Part shown: one piece after another, positions 51,661 to 60,843 of the stretch | Layout: the number at the start of each line of letters is the position of its first letter | Position numbering within the stretch: position 1 is the first letter of the stretch | Assembly: GCA_910585165.1 (NCBI GenBank) | Contig: CAJUBX010000003.1 | Span: 3,187 to 67,186 of the forward strand | DNA: 64,000 nt | Origin: an uncultured Oscillibacter sp. | GTDB lineage: Bacteria; Bacillota; Clostridia; Oscillospirales; Oscillospiraceae | Direction: 5' to 3' | Notes under the pieces: model-generated | The model's database searches: none | Told to the model about the DNA's origin: nothing | What the model saw: the letters and a program-made list of their open reading frames with translations, nothing else | Position numbers and translations under genes: made by a program

Positions 51661-52629
51661 ATGAGAAACATCTGCGTTTGCCAGGAGTTCCTGACCGAGG
51701 CCCACAAGGCCCAAATCCGGGAGACGGCGGAAGCCCTGGGCTTCGCGCCCCGGTTTTTCACCCCGGACCAGCTTGAGGAGGCGAAGGCCTGGCTTCAGGA
51801 CTGCGAAGTCCTGTACGGCTGCTCGCCGGACCTGCTCCGGGCGGCTCCGGCTTCGCTGAAATGGTACTGCTGCGCCTACGCCGGGGTGGAGCCCTATTGC
51901 AAGGACCCGTCCCTCTTTGCAAACCCGGACTGCCTCCTCACCAACTCCAACTGCTACGGCGTCACCATCGCGGAGCACGTGGTCATGGTGCTGCTGATGC
52001 TGTTTCGCCGGATGCCGGAGTACGAAGAGGTGGTCCGGAACCGGGAATGGAGCAGGGAGCTCCCCGTCCGGTCCATTCGAAACAACGTATTCACCATTCT
52101 GGGTACGGGGGACATCGGCGTGAATGTGGCGGAGCGCCTTCGGGGAATGGGAGCCGCCCATATCACGGGATTGAGCCGCAGCGGCCGGGAGCGGGCGGGC
52201 TTTGACGAGGTGCTGCCCATAGGGCGGCTGGACGAGGCGCTGCCCCGGACGCGGAACCTCATTATGGCCCTTCCCGCCACGGAGGAGACGTTTCATATTC
52301 TGAACCGGGCGCGGATTGCCCTGCTGCCCCGGGGGGCGTATGTGGTGAACGTGGGCCGGGGCGCCGCCGTGGAGCAGGAGCCCCTGGCGGAGGCGCTGAA
52401 CAGCGGAGCCCTCGGCGGCGCGGCCCTGGACGTGACGGACCCGGAGCCCCTGCCCAAGGACCATCCCCTGTGGGCGGCCCGGAATATCATCATCACCCCC
52501 CACGTCTCGGGAAACATGACCCTGGGCTATACCTGCGACCGGAACGTGGAGCTGTTCTGCAAGGACTTGCGGAACTATGCCGCGGGGCGGCCCCTGAACG
52601 GGCTGGTGGACCGGGCGCTGGGCTACTGA
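51661..52629 (+). CDS. D-isomer 2-hydroxyacid dehydrogenase
   Basis: 322 residues, ATG behind AAGGAGACG. The NAD motif is ILGTGDIGVNVAERLRGMG near 142; catalytic segments are YVVNVGRGAAVEQEPLAEAL (Arg), DVTDPEPLPKDHPLW (Glu) and ITPHVSG (His). The substrate (glyoxylate, hydroxypyruvate or other) cannot be told. Terminator follows. Confidence 0.9.
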   Translation: MRNICVCQEFLTEAHKAQIRETAEALGFAPRFFTPDQLEEAKAWLQDCEVLYGCSPDLLRAAPASLKWYCCAYAGVEPYCKDPSLFANPDCLLTNSNCYGVTIAEHVVMVLLMLFRRMPEYEEVVRNREWSRELPVRSIRNNVFTILGTGDIGVNVAERLRGMGAAHITGLSRSGRERAGFDEVLPIGRLDEALPRTRNLIMALPATEETFHILNRARIALLPRGAYVVNVGRGAAVEQEPLAEALNSGALGGAALDVTDPEPLPKDHPLWAARNIIITPHVSGNMTLGYTCDRNVELFCKDLRNYAAGRPLNGLVDRALGY

Positions 52630-52639
52630 GGCATGAAAA

Positions 52640-52660
52640 GGCGGCCCCATCGGGGCCGCC
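52640..52660. terminator. Terminator between dehydrogenase and micro-peptide genes
   Basis: Stem GGCGGCCCC / GGGGCCGCC with loop ATC lies 10 bases after the dehydrogenase stop; the downstream T-run is short. Confidence 0.65.
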
Positions 52661-52680
52661 CGGTTGGAAGATTTCGTTGT

Positions 52681-52740
52681 TCAGCGGCTCAGGCAAACGG
52701 CACCGCCCAGTACCACGATGGAAAACAGCGTGTACAGCAT
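52681..52740 (-). CDS. Micro-peptide A, 19-residue membrane peptide
   Basis: The frame ATG (52740) to TGA encodes MLYTLFSIVVLGGAVCLSR. An exceptionally strong site, AAGGAGGTGCCCC, precedes the ATG by 7 bases. The peptide is one hydrophobic helix with a conserved GGAVC end. A second, related frame with the same upstream sequence lies 39 bases before it. I infer a translated small membrane protein; leader or toxin-like roles are possible. Confidence 0.6.
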   Translation of the reverse strand: MLYTLFSIVVLGGAVCLSR

Positions 52741-52779
52741 GTGGGGCACCTCCTTCTTTCATAAACTCGTTTTTAAGGG

Positions 52780-52845
52780 TCAGCTTTTGATGCAGACGGC
52801 GCCGCCCAGCAGGACCATGAACAGCAGTGTGTACAAAGTGCTCAT
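52780..52845 (-). CDS. Micro-peptide B, 21-residue membrane peptide
   Basis: The frame ATG (52845) to TGA begins MSTLYTLLFMVLLGGAVC and ends in IKS. It shares LYTL, the VLLGG/VVLGG core and AVC with micro-peptide A, and the same AAGGAGGTGCCCC site upstream. The pair is a tandem duplication that has diverged in codons while keeping the peptide pattern, which supports real translation. Confidence 0.6.
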   Translation of the reverse strand: MSTLYTLLFMVLLGGAVCIKS

Positions 52846-53010
52846 TTTGGGGCACCTCCTTCTCTCATGAGGTTGTTTTGATGATACCACAGCCCCGGGG
52901 AAAAGACATTCAATATCTTGCCGGGTTTTCCCCGGGAAAGGCCCGGGCCGGGCCGGGCGGGCCCGGCGGCTTTATAACATCTTGCGCTCCCGGAAGGAAA
53001 GGAGGCCCCT

Positions 53011-53898
53011 GTGGCGGATGAGCGGATATTATATTTTGTGAAGCGGGAGGTCCGCCCCCTGTTCACGCCGGAAACCATGCCCCGGCTGGTATACGTCAGC
53101 CGGACCCTGCCGTCGGACCGGGCTTACCACAGCATCCTCCACGCCCACCAGGACCTGGCGGAGGTCTTGCTGATCTGCGGGGGCGCCGGGCGGTTCCTGG
53201 TGGGGGAGACCTTTTATGAGGTGGAGGCCGGGGATCTGCTTGTCTACAACAGCGGCGTAGTCCACGACGAATTTTCCAGCGCGGACAACGCCATCTCCGC
53301 CTACTGCGCGGCCATTGCCGGGCTGCGTCTGCCGGGCCTGCGGGAAAACGCACTGGTGGCGGACGATGCTCCGGCCCTCTTTCGGGCGGGTGAGGAGGCG
53401 GAGGACCTGCGGGCTCTTTTTGAGATGATGTACCGCTATCTGGAGGAGGACCGCCCGGGCTGCGAGGCTCTGTGCCACCACCTGATGCTGGCGGTTCTGG
53501 GGCGCATCCTCCAGCTCACCGGGGACGCGCCGCGGCGGGACCGGGGGGAGACGGAGCCAAAGGCCCTGGGCCGCCGGGTCCAGGCGTTCATCGACGGGCA
53601 TTTCAGCGAGCCCCTGACCCTCCAGGATATGGGGAAGGCCCTCCATGTCAGCCCCTATTACCTCTCCCACGCCTTTAAGGAGGCCAGCGGGTACTCGCCC
53701 ACCCAATACCTTCTCCGCCGGCGGATCGGCGAGGCGCAGAACCTGCTGATTTCCACGGACCTGCCCATGTCGCGGATTGCGGAGCAGGTGGGATTCGAGA
53801 CCCAGAACTATTTCAACCTCCAATTTTCCAAGCATGTGGGCATGCCGCCGGGAAAATACCGGGAGTCCTTCGTGGGAAAGAAAAAAGGGGGAACGTGA
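53011..53898 (+). CDS. AraC-family regulator
   Basis: 295 residues, GTG behind AAAGGAGG. Cupin half (HAHQDLAEVLLICGGAGRFLVGETFYEVEAGDLLVYNSGVVHDE) and HTH half (LQDMGKALHVSPYYLSHAFKEASGYSPTQYLLRRRIGEAQNLL; MSRIAEQVGFETQNYFNLQFSKHVGMPPGKYR). Target unknown; convergent with the MATE gene. Confidence 0.9.
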   Translation: MADERILYFVKREVRPLFTPETMPRLVYVSRTLPSDRAYHSILHAHQDLAEVLLICGGAGRFLVGETFYEVEAGDLLVYNSGVVHDEFSSADNAISAYCAAIAGLRLPGLRENALVADDAPALFRAGEEAEDLRALFEMMYRYLEEDRPGCEALCHHLMLAVLGRILQLTGDAPRRDRGETEPKALGRRVQAFIDGHFSEPLTLQDMGKALHVSPYYLSHAFKEASGYSPTQYLLRRRIGEAQNLLISTDLPMSRIAEQVGFETQNYFNLQFSKHVGMPPGKYRESFVGKKKGGT

Positions 53899-53902
53899 AA
53901 AG

Positions 53903-53933
53903 GGCCGGACGGGGAATCCCGCCCGGCCGTTTT
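53903..53933. terminator. Bidirectional terminator AraC/MATE
   Basis: Stem GGCCGGACGGG with near-complement CCCGCCCGGCC, loop GAAT, then TTTT, between convergent stops. Confidence 0.75.
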
Positions 53934-53934
53934 G

Positions 53935-55278
53935 TCAAAGCGCCATGGTTTCCCACTTGTGCCCGTGGAAGCGGGGGAGGAAGAAGGCGATGCGGAGAAG
54001 CCAGTCGGCAAACATGGCCATCCAGATGCCCACCACGCCGAAGCCCAAAACCCGCCCCAGCAAAATGCCGAAGCCCACCCGCATGGTCCACATGGAGACG
54101 GAGGAAACCACCATGGTGAACCGGGTGTCCCCGGCGGCCCGGAGGGCCTGGGGCAGGGTGAAGGACAAGGGCCAGATCAGCATGCCCATGAAGCCGTGCA
54201 TCCAGACGATCTGCCGGGCGTAGAGCTCCGCCTCGGCTGAGACGTTGTACAGCCGGAGGACCAGGGGCATGGAGAGGTACACCAGAAAAATGCAAAGGTC
54301 CATGGAGACGTAGGCCGTTTTCAGCAGCTTCTTCGTATAAAACCGGGCCTTGCCGCAGTCCCCGGCTCCCACACACTGGGACACCACCGTCACGATGCCA
54401 AGGCCCAGGGCGTTGCCCGCCACGCATTGGAAGGTGGCGAAGGTGTTGCCGATGGCGTTGGCCGCCACGGAGGAGGTGCCCAGCACGGAGACGGTGGAGA
54501 GGAGCAGAATTTTTCCCAGCTGGAACATGCTGCTCTCCAGCCCGTTGGTCACGCCGAAGCGGAGAATGTTTTTCACGATATAGCGGTCGTGCCGAAGGCC
54601 CAGCTTCTCCACCCGGAGGGCAAGGCCGGGCCGCCGGAGCAGAACCAGCATGGCCGCGGCGGCAAAGACCCGGGAGACCACCGTGGGGATGGCCACGCCC
54701 TCCACGCCCATGCGGAAGCCGAAGATCAAAAGGGCGTTTCCGGCGGCGTTGATGACGTTCATCACCAGGGAGACCCACATGGAAATTTTCGAGTTTCCCA
54801 TCACCCGGAACAGGGCCGCCCCGGCGCTGTAAACCGCCAGGAAGGGAACGGAGGACTCCACAATCAGGTAATATGTATCGGCGTAGGCCGCCACGTCCGG
54901 CTCCACCTGGCCGAAGACCACGTTCAGCACGAAGCCCTTCCCCAGGTAAAAGAGGACCATGATCAGCAAAGACGCCTCCGCCATGAACAGCAGCAGCTGT
55001 TCTCCGGCGTGGCCCGCCCTGTCCGCCTCCCCGCGGCCCAGATACTGCCCGGCGATGGCCGCGCCACCGGTAGCCAAGGCGGAAAAGGCGTTTACCAGCA
55101 GCACGTTCACCGTGTCCACCAGGGACACGGCGGAGATGGCCGCCTCCCCCACCCGGGAGACCATGACGGAGTCCAGCAGGCCCACGGTAATGGCCAGCAG
55201 CTGTTCGATGACCAGGGGGACGACCAGCCGCCGCAGGTCCCGGCTGGAAAAATCAATTTGAATGGCTTTTGGTTCCAT
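53935..55278 (-). CDS. MATE family efflux transporter
   Basis: 447 residues with twelve membrane helices in two halves. The start PLVIEQLLAITVGLLDSVMVSRVGEAAISAVSLVDTVN and the internal repeat RFGVTNGLESSMFQLGKILLLSTVSVLGTSSVAANAIGNT are typical of MATE pumps. It extrudes cationic compounds with Na+ or H+. It is encoded 18 bp after an AraC regulator on the same strand, which probably controls it. Confidence 0.93.
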   Translation of the reverse strand: MEPKAIQIDFSSRDLRRLVVPLVIEQLLAITVGLLDSVMVSRVGEAAISAVSLVDTVNVLLVNAFSALATGGAAIAGQYLGRGEADRAGHAGEQLLLFMAEASLLIMVLFYLGKGFVLNVVFGQVEPDVAAYADTYYLIVESSVPFLAVYSAGAALFRVMGNSKISMWVSLVMNVINAAGNALLIFGFRMGVEGVAIPTVVSRVFAAAAMLVLLRRPGLALRVEKLGLRHDRYIVKNILRFGVTNGLESSMFQLGKILLLSTVSVLGTSSVAANAIGNTFATFQCVAGNALGLGIVTVVSQCVGAGDCGKARFYTKKLLKTAYVSMDLCIFLVYLSMPLVLRLYNVSAEAELYARQIVWMHGFMGMLIWPLSFTLPQALRAAGDTRFTMVVSSVSMWTMRVGFGILLGRVLGFGVVGIWMAMFADWLLRIAFFLPRFHGHKWETMAL

Positions 55279-55296
55279 TGGGTTCTCCTTGCGAAA

Positions 55297-56145
55297 TTAC
55301 CGGAATTCCCGGGGATTCATGTGGAAGGTGTTCCGAAAGGCCCGGAGGAAGGTGGAGTATTCGGAAAAGCCCACCTGCTCCGCCGCCTTCATCACCGGGA
55401 CTCCCGCCCGGATCAGCTCCCCCGCCCGGAGGAGCCGCTTCTGGCTGATATACTGGTGAATGGTGTAGCCGGTGACGGCCTTGAAGCGGTGCATCAAATA
55501 GTACCGGCTGAGGTAGAACCGCCCCGCCAGGGCGCTGACCGTCAAATCGGCGTCCAGGTGGGCGGCGATGTAGCGGAGGATTTCCTCAATCTTGGGGTCC
55601 ACCCGGTAGCTGTCCGTCTCCTCCTGGGCGGTGCGGTCCCGGAGGATGTCCCGGTTCACGTCGATCAAAAGCTGCTGGCAGAGGGTGTCGGCCAGGCGGG
55701 CCGCGCCGAACTCTGCGGAGTGAAGGGCCTCCTCCAGCCGCTGGACGGTTCCCATGTACTGGAGCCGCCGCTCCGCGTTTGTCCGCAGCAGGTGAAAGCC
55801 CCGGCGGCGGGCGGCGTCGAAGCAGGCGTCCAGGGCCTCGCCGGGGTCGCTCCGGGCGGCCAGCCAGTCCCGGCCCATCCAGACGACCACCCGCTCATAG
55901 GGCTCCGAGGGGTCGATGATGGGGCGGTGAATCAAATTGTGCTGAACCAGAAGGATGTCCCAGGGCTGGAGGAAGTAGGTAACGCCCTCCACCAGGTAAG
56001 CCACCTTTCCCCCCAGAAGGAGAATCAGCTTGTCGAACTCGTGGTAGTGGTAGTCCACCTTCTGCGCCCGGCTGTCCCGCAGGTGAAAAAGGCGGAAGTC
56101 CTCGTTGAGGTATCCCCGTTTGCCGGCGGTCTCCCCAATGTACAC
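55297..56145 (-). CDS. AraC-family regulator of the MATE operon
   Basis: 282 residues from the GTG at 56145 behind AAAGGAGG; the longer frame is not supported. Cupin part HYHEFDKLILLLGGKVAYLVEG and VQHNLIHRPI; HTH part VSALAGRFYLSRYYLMHRFKAVTGYTIHQYISQKRLLRAGELI and VMKAAEQVGFSEYSTFLRAFRNTFHMNPREFR. Operonic with the MATE gene. Confidence 0.9.
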   Translation of the reverse strand: MYIGETAGKRGYLNEDFRLFHLRDSRAQKVDYHYHEFDKLILLLGGKVAYLVEGVTYFLQPWDILLVQHNLIHRPIIDPSEPYERVVVWMGRDWLAARSDPGEALDACFDAARRRGFHLLRTNAERRLQYMGTVQRLEEALHSAEFGAARLADTLCQQLLIDVNRDILRDRTAQEETDSYRVDPKIEEILRYIAAHLDADLTVSALAGRFYLSRYYLMHRFKAVTGYTIHQYISQKRLLRAGELIRAGVPVMKAAEQVGFSEYSTFLRAFRNTFHMNPREFR

Positions 56146-56396
56146 GGCGGCTCCTCCTTTCCGGTTTGCGCCCTCTATCCTAGCGCACTTTTTGCCCGCC
56201 CGCAATCCGAATAACCAACAAACCTGGGAAAAGATTTCCCCGATCTTTGGCGGAAGCGGCAAAAAGCCGGGCCGCCGGGGCGCAAATTTTGGGCAAACGG
56301 GTTTCTTGAAATCTGCTATAGTTATGTGTAAGATATTCTGGCATATAAATGAGGACAAGGACAGCCGAAAACTCCGACATTGTATGAGGTGATGCT

Positions 56397-56900
56397 ATGA
56401 ACGCTTACGTAGTTGCAGACCGGCGCTGGGCCTTCGGCCGGAACGGCGGGCTGCTTTTCTCCCTGTCTGCGGACCTGGAGCGCTTTCACACCCTGACCCG
56501 GAACGGCACCGTCATCATGGGTCCGGAGCGGCTGGTTTTCTTCACGGGGGGCGCGCCCCTGCCCCAGCGGAGGAACATCGTGGTTACCCGGGACCCCTCC
56601 GCCCTGCCGGAGGGCGCGGAGGGCGTTTCCTCCCCGGAGGAGGCCCTGGCCCTGGCGGGAGGTCCGGAGGCGGAGAACCTTTGGATCATCGGCGGCGGCA
56701 GCATTTACGCCGCCCTGCTCTCGCGGTGCCGCCGGGTGTACCTCACCCGGGTGGAGACCCGGGTGGAGGAGTCGGATACCTTTTTCCCCAATCTGGACAA
56801 ACTTCCCAACTGGGAGGTGGCCGCGGAGGGGGAGCCCATGGAGGAGGACGGCATGAAATTCCGCTTCTTCGAGTATGTGAACACAAAGCTGGAGAGCTGA
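56397..56900 (+). CDS. folA: Dihydrofolate reductase
   Basis: 167 residues, ATG behind GAGGTG. VVADRRWAFGRNGGLLFSLSADLERFHTLTRNGTVIMGPERL shows the NADPH/folate site with the acid Asp in SADLERF, and LWIIGGGSIYAALLSRCRRVYLTRVE is the second conserved block. The Trp20 region is divergent (WAFG for the usual W.IG). It reduces dihydrofolate; thyA is not adjacent. Followed by a strong terminator. Confidence 0.9.
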   Translation: MNAYVVADRRWAFGRNGGLLFSLSADLERFHTLTRNGTVIMGPERLVFFTGGAPLPQRRNIVVTRDPSALPEGAEGVSSPEEALALAGGPEAENLWIIGGGSIYAALLSRCRRVYLTRVETRVEESDTFFPNLDKLPNWEVAAEGEPMEEDGMKFRFFEYVNTKLES

Positions 56901-56906
56901 GGGCCC

Positions 56907-56951
56907 AAGGGATTTTCGGGAACGGTTGTTCCCGAAAGTCCCTTGTTTTTT
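56907..56951 (+). terminator. Terminator of folA
   Basis: A long stem AAGGGA(T)TTTCGGGAAC / GTTCCCGAAAGTCCCTT with loop GGTT and six T follows folA by a few bases. Confidence 0.85.
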
Positions 56952-57006
56952 CAGGGGCCCCACAGTATAATGTTGAGAAAAAGCGCCGGAGAGGGGGGGA
57001 GCCGCC

Positions 57007-59055
57007 GTGGCGGACTTGAAAACGGACGTGCGCTATATCAAGGGCGTCGGCGAGCAGCGGGCCAAGGCCCTGGCCAAGCTGAATATCCGCACCCTCCGGG
57101 ATTTGATCTCCTGGTTTCCCCGGCGCTATGAGGACCGGACGGCCTTCCGGCGGATTTCCGATCTGGTTCCCGGCGAAACCGTCTGCGTTGCCGCCATGGT
57201 GGCCTCGCCTCCCGCAGTTTCGCACATTCGCAGAGGCCTGGATTTGGTGAAGGTCCGGGCGGTGGACGACACCGGGGTTTTGGATGTGACCTTTTTCAAC
57301 CAGTCCTGGCTGAAAAGCAGCCTCCGGACGGGAGAGACCTACGTTTTCTGCGGCAGGGCGGAGGGGAACCTGCTCCGCCGCCGGATGGCGAACCCCGTTG
57401 TGGAGCCCGAGGGGCGGCGGGAGGCCACGGGCCGCATCGTGCCCGTCTATCCCCTTACCGCCGGGGTCAGCCAGCTGGTGCTCTCCCGGTCCGTCCGCCA
57501 GGGGCTGGATGCCTGCGCGGATATCCTGCCCGACGTGCTGCCGGACGAGGTCCGGCGGGAGCACCAGCTCTGCCGCATCGGCTTTGCCTATGAAAACATC
57601 CACTTTCCCTCCGGCGGCGAGGCGCTGGACCTGGCCCGGCGGCGGCTGGCCTTTGAGGAGCTGTTTCTCTTTACCCTGGGCCTGCGGCGGCTGCGGCGGA
57701 GGCGGGAGACGGCGGCGGTGGAGCCCTTCCGCCCCGTGGACATGGGGGAATTTTACTCCGCGCTGCCCTTTACCCTGACGGAGGCCCAGCGCCGCTGCGT
57801 GGAGGAGGCCTTGGCGGACATGGCCTCCGGCAGACCCATGAACCGCCTGTGCCAGGGGGACGTGGGCAGCGGCAAGACCATGGTGGCCGCCGCCTGCGCC
57901 TACTTCGCGGTGAAAAACGGCCGTCAGGCCGCCCTGATGGCCCCCACGGAAATCCTGGCCCGGCAGCACTATGAGGGCCTGGCCCCCCTGCTGGAGCCCC
58001 TGGGGGTCCGGTGCGCCCTTCTCACCGGGGCCGGCACCGCCAAAGAGAAAAAAGCCCTGGCCGCCGCCCTGGCGGCGGGGGAGATCGATTTTATTATGGG
58101 CACCCACGCCCTGATCACCGGGGGACTGGAGTACCGCCGCCTGGGCCTGGTGGTGACGGACGAACAGCACCGCTTCGGCGTGGGGCAGCGGGCGGCCCTA
58201 GCGGGGAAGGGGGACCATCCCCACACCCTGGTCATGTCCGCCACGCCCATTCCCCGGACCCTGGCCCTGATTCTGTACGGCGATCTGGACGTGTCCGTCA
58301 TTGACCAGCTCCCTCCGGGGCGGCGGCCCGTTCAGACCTCTTTGGTGGACAGCGGCTACCATCCCCGCATATACAAATTTCTGCGCAGGCTGATCGGGGA
58401 GGGGCGGCAGGCGTATATCGTCTGCCCCGCCGTCTCCGAGAGCGGGGAGGAGGGGGACGGCCGCAAGGCCGTGACAGAGTACGCGGCGCAGCTCCAGCAG
58501 GAGGTGTTCCCGGACCTCCGGGTAGCCTATGTCCACGGGAAGATGAAGCCCAGGGAGAAGGACGCCGTTATGGCCGCCTTCGCCGCCCGGGAGACGGATA
58601 TTTTAGTGTCCACCACCGTGATTGAGGTGGGAGTGGACGTGCCCAACGCCGCCGTCATGGTGGTGGAAAACGCGGAGCGCTTCGGCCTGAGCCAGCTCCA
58701 CCAGCTTCGGGGCCGGGTGGGCCGGGGGCCGTGGCAGTCCTACTGCGTGCTGGTCTCCGACAACCGCAGCGAGGAGACCCGGCAGCGGCTGAAGGTCATG
58801 GTCCAGACCGCCGACGGGTTCAAAATCGCCGAGGAGGACCTGCGCCTCCGGGGGCCGGGGGACTTCTTCGGCCAGCGCCAGCACGGCCTGCCGGGCCTGC
58901 GGGTGGCGGACATCGGCTGCGACACGCAGCTTCTCCGGGAGGCCCAGGAGGCGGCGGACGCCCTGCTTGCCCGGGACCCGGAGTTAAAGAGCTGCCCCGC
59001 CGCCGCGGAGCGGGTGGAGGAGCTCTTCACCGGGGCGGAGGTGTCGTTTTCTTAG
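57007..59055 (+). CDS. recG: ATP-dependent DNA helicase RecG
   Basis: 682 residues, GTG behind GGGGGAGCC. The wedge domain (about 50-160) precedes the superfamily 2 helicase: Walker A CQGDVGSGKTMVA, DEQHRFGVGQRAAL, MSATPIPRTLALILYGDLDVS, STTVIEVGVDVPNAAVMVVENAERFGLSQLHQLRGRVGRG, and the RecG wedge-reading C-terminus. It reverses stalled replication forks. Confidence 0.95.
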   Translation: MADLKTDVRYIKGVGEQRAKALAKLNIRTLRDLISWFPRRYEDRTAFRRISDLVPGETVCVAAMVASPPAVSHIRRGLDLVKVRAVDDTGVLDVTFFNQSWLKSSLRTGETYVFCGRAEGNLLRRRMANPVVEPEGRREATGRIVPVYPLTAGVSQLVLSRSVRQGLDACADILPDVLPDEVRREHQLCRIGFAYENIHFPSGGEALDLARRRLAFEELFLFTLGLRRLRRRRETAAVEPFRPVDMGEFYSALPFTLTEAQRRCVEEALADMASGRPMNRLCQGDVGSGKTMVAAACAYFAVKNGRQAALMAPTEILARQHYEGLAPLLEPLGVRCALLTGAGTAKEKKALAAALAAGEIDFIMGTHALITGGLEYRRLGLVVTDEQHRFGVGQRAALAGKGDHPHTLVMSATPIPRTLALILYGDLDVSVIDQLPPGRRPVQTSLVDSGYHPRIYKFLRRLIGEGRQAYIVCPAVSESGEEGDGRKAVTEYAAQLQQEVFPDLRVAYVHGKMKPREKDAVMAAFAARETDILVSTTVIEVGVDVPNAAVMVVENAERFGLSQLHQLRGRVGRGPWQSYCVLVSDNRSEETRQRLKVMVQTADGFKIAEEDLRLRGPGDFFGQRQHGLPGLRVADIGCDTQLLREAQEAADALLARDPELKSCPAAAERVEELFTGAEVSFS

Positions 59056-59083
59056 GCGGGTTCCGGTTTGGCGGCGATACTTC

Positions 59084-59112
59084 TTGACACGCCGGGAAAA
59101 ACTTGCTAATAT
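59084..59112 (+). promoter_or_regulatory. Promoter of the cysE T-box operon
   Basis: A perfect TTGACA (59084-59089), 17-base spacer and TAATAT (59107-59112) lie just upstream of the T-box leader. Confidence 0.85.
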
Positions 59113-59118
59113 ACTGGG

Positions 59119-59345
59119 AGAGTCAAGTGAATACCGCGATGACCGGAAAGAGTAACAGTCCACCCAACGGACAGAGAGGGCGCACCGCCGGCTGCAAGCG
59201 CGCCTGCGGAGGGAACTGCGAAGTGCGTCCGTGAGCGGGAGGGGAGATCCCTCCGCCCGGCCCCCGTCAAGGGCCCCTTGAGTGATAAATGAGAGTGGAA
59301 CCGCGATTCGTCGCCTCTCGTACTTCGGTACGGGAGGCGTTCTTA
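59119..59345 (+). ncRNA. T-box leader, specificity Cys
   Basis: Stem I begins with CGATGACCGGAAAGAGTAA (the GA-rich loop). The specifier loop GGAACTGCGAAG carries TGC (59217-59219), a Cys codon. The conserved T-box AGAGTGGAACCGCG is at 59292-59305, and the terminator stem CGCCTCTCGTAC-TTCG-GTACGGGAGGCG followed by TTCTT is at 59312-59345. Uncharged tRNA-Cys would favour the antiterminator, so cysteine starvation switches on cysE and cysS. Confidence 0.92.
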
Positions 59346-59378
59346 ATTTCCTCCCGGCCTGACAAGGAGTGAAACGCA

Positions 59379-60044
59379 ATGTATTTGACTCGCCTGAGCG
59401 GCCTTCTGGCCGCCTACCAGCGCCGGGACCCCGCAGCCCGGAGCAAGCTGGAGATTTTTCTCCTCTACCCCGGGGTTCACGCCCTGCTGTGGCACCGGGC
59501 GGCCCACTGGCTGTACCTCCGCCGCCGGTATTTCCTGGCCCGCTGGATTTCCCAGCATGCCCGGAAGAAAACCGGCATCGAGATTCACCCCGGCGCCACC
59601 ATCGGCCAGAGGCTGGTCATCGACCATGGCTGCGGCATCGTCATCGGCGAGACCGCCGAGATTGGGGACGACTGCCTGCTTTACCAGGGAGTGACCCTGG
59701 GGGGCACCGGGAAGGACCAGGGCAAGCGCCACCCCACTCTGGGGAACAATGTGATGGTGGGCTCCGGGGCCCGGGTGCTGGGCCCCTTCAAGGTGGGGGA
59801 CAACGCCCGCATCGCCGCCGGGGCGGTGGTGCTGCGGGAGGTGCCGCCGGGGTCCACCGCCGTGGGCGTTCCCGCCCGGATCGTCCGGCTGGACGGCTGT
59901 CCCGTGTATTACGCCGACGATGTGGACCAGATCAGCGTCCGGGACCCGGTGCGGGAGGAGCTGGAGCGGCTGGGACGGCAGGTGGAGAAGCTGGAGCGGG
60001 CGCTGGAGGGGCGGAAGGGGCCCCATCGGAGGAGGCCCGCCTGA
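59379..60044 (+). CDS. cysE: Serine O-acetyltransferase
   Basis: 221 residues, ATG behind AAGGAG. Left-handed helix hexapeptides: [82 protein letters not shown]. It makes O-acetylserine for cysteine synthesis. A charged helix ends the protein. The T-box upstream ties it to tRNA-Cys charge. Confidence 0.94.
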   Translation: MYLTRLSGLLAAYQRRDPAARSKLEIFLLYPGVHALLWHRAAHWLYLRRRYFLARWISQHARKKTGIEIHPGATIGQRLVIDHGCGIVIGETAEIGDDCLLYQGVTLGGTGKDQGKRHPTLGNNVMVGSGARVLGPFKVGDNARIAAGAVVLREVPPGSTAVGVPARIVRLDGCPVYYADDVDQISVRDPVREELERLGRQVEKLERALEGRKGPHRRRPA

Positions 60045-60094
60045 AAAGGCAGAACAGGAGAAATGATGAAGCCGAAAGACAGGGAGGCGCCGCT

Positions 60095-60748
60095 ATGAAT
60101 CTTCCGGAATTGTTCCATGACCTCTACGGCGTGGACCGGCCCCGGGGCTGTACGGAGGAGGAAATCGCCGCCGTGCGGGAGCGCTTTGGCGCGCTCCCCG
60201 CCGCAGTGGAAGATTTCTGGCGTATGGCCGGGCATCTGAGGGGACAGTACAATCAGGACGACTGGATTTTTCCGGAGGATGTCCAAAAGCCGGAGGAGCT
60301 GGAAAAAGAGGATTATTTTATCCTGCTTGTGGAAAACCAGGGGGTCTGCCGGGCGGGTATCCGGCGGGAGGATTTAATCCTCCCGGACCCGCCGGTGTAC
60401 ACCCGGATGGAGGACGATGACCCCTGGCTGCTGTGCGCTCCCACGGTCAGCGGTTTTTTGGAAGCCGCATTGACCTATGAGGCAATATGGGGGCTGAAAT
60501 ACAGCGCAGAGGAATATGTTTGGCTGACAGGCGGGGAAGCGGCCGTGCTCCGGGAAAATCTGGAAAAGCGGCCCTGTGCCCTGAATCACTGGATGGACCT
60601 TGCGATCACGTTCTATAGCAATCGTCCAGACAATCTGGTGGTGGTCATGGACGCAGGCGATCACTGCGAGGCGCTTTACGGCGCGGCCACCCAGGAGAGC
60701 TACGCCGCCCTGCTGGAGGTCATGGAGGGCCTGGGCGAACCTTTGTGA
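60095..60748 (+). CDS. SMI1/KNR4-like protein between cysE and cysS
   Basis: 217 residues, ATG behind GGGAGGCGC. The start GVDRPRGCTEEEIAAVRERFGALPAAVEDFWRMAGH and DWIFPEDVQKPEELEKEDYFILLVENQGVC match the SUKH/SMI1-KNR4 superfamily, common as immunity or binding modules. Nothing links it biochemically to cysteine. Spacing (50 bp after cysE, 95 bp before cysS) places it in the operon. Confidence 0.7.
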   Translation: MNLPELFHDLYGVDRPRGCTEEEIAAVRERFGALPAAVEDFWRMAGHLRGQYNQDDWIFPEDVQKPEELEKEDYFILLVENQGVCRAGIRREDLILPDPPVYTRMEDDDPWLLCAPTVSGFLEAALTYEAIWGLKYSAEEYVWLTGGEAAVLRENLEKRPCALNHWMDLAITFYSNRPDNLVVVMDAGDHCEALYGAATQESYAALLEVMEGLGEPL

Positions 60749-60843
60749 TAAGCGGGGGTCCGTCTCTTCAGGCGGCCCGCATAAGAAACCTGTAAAAAAG
60801 CGGGCCGCCCCGGCGGCGGCCCCTGAAAATGGAGGATGAAGCC

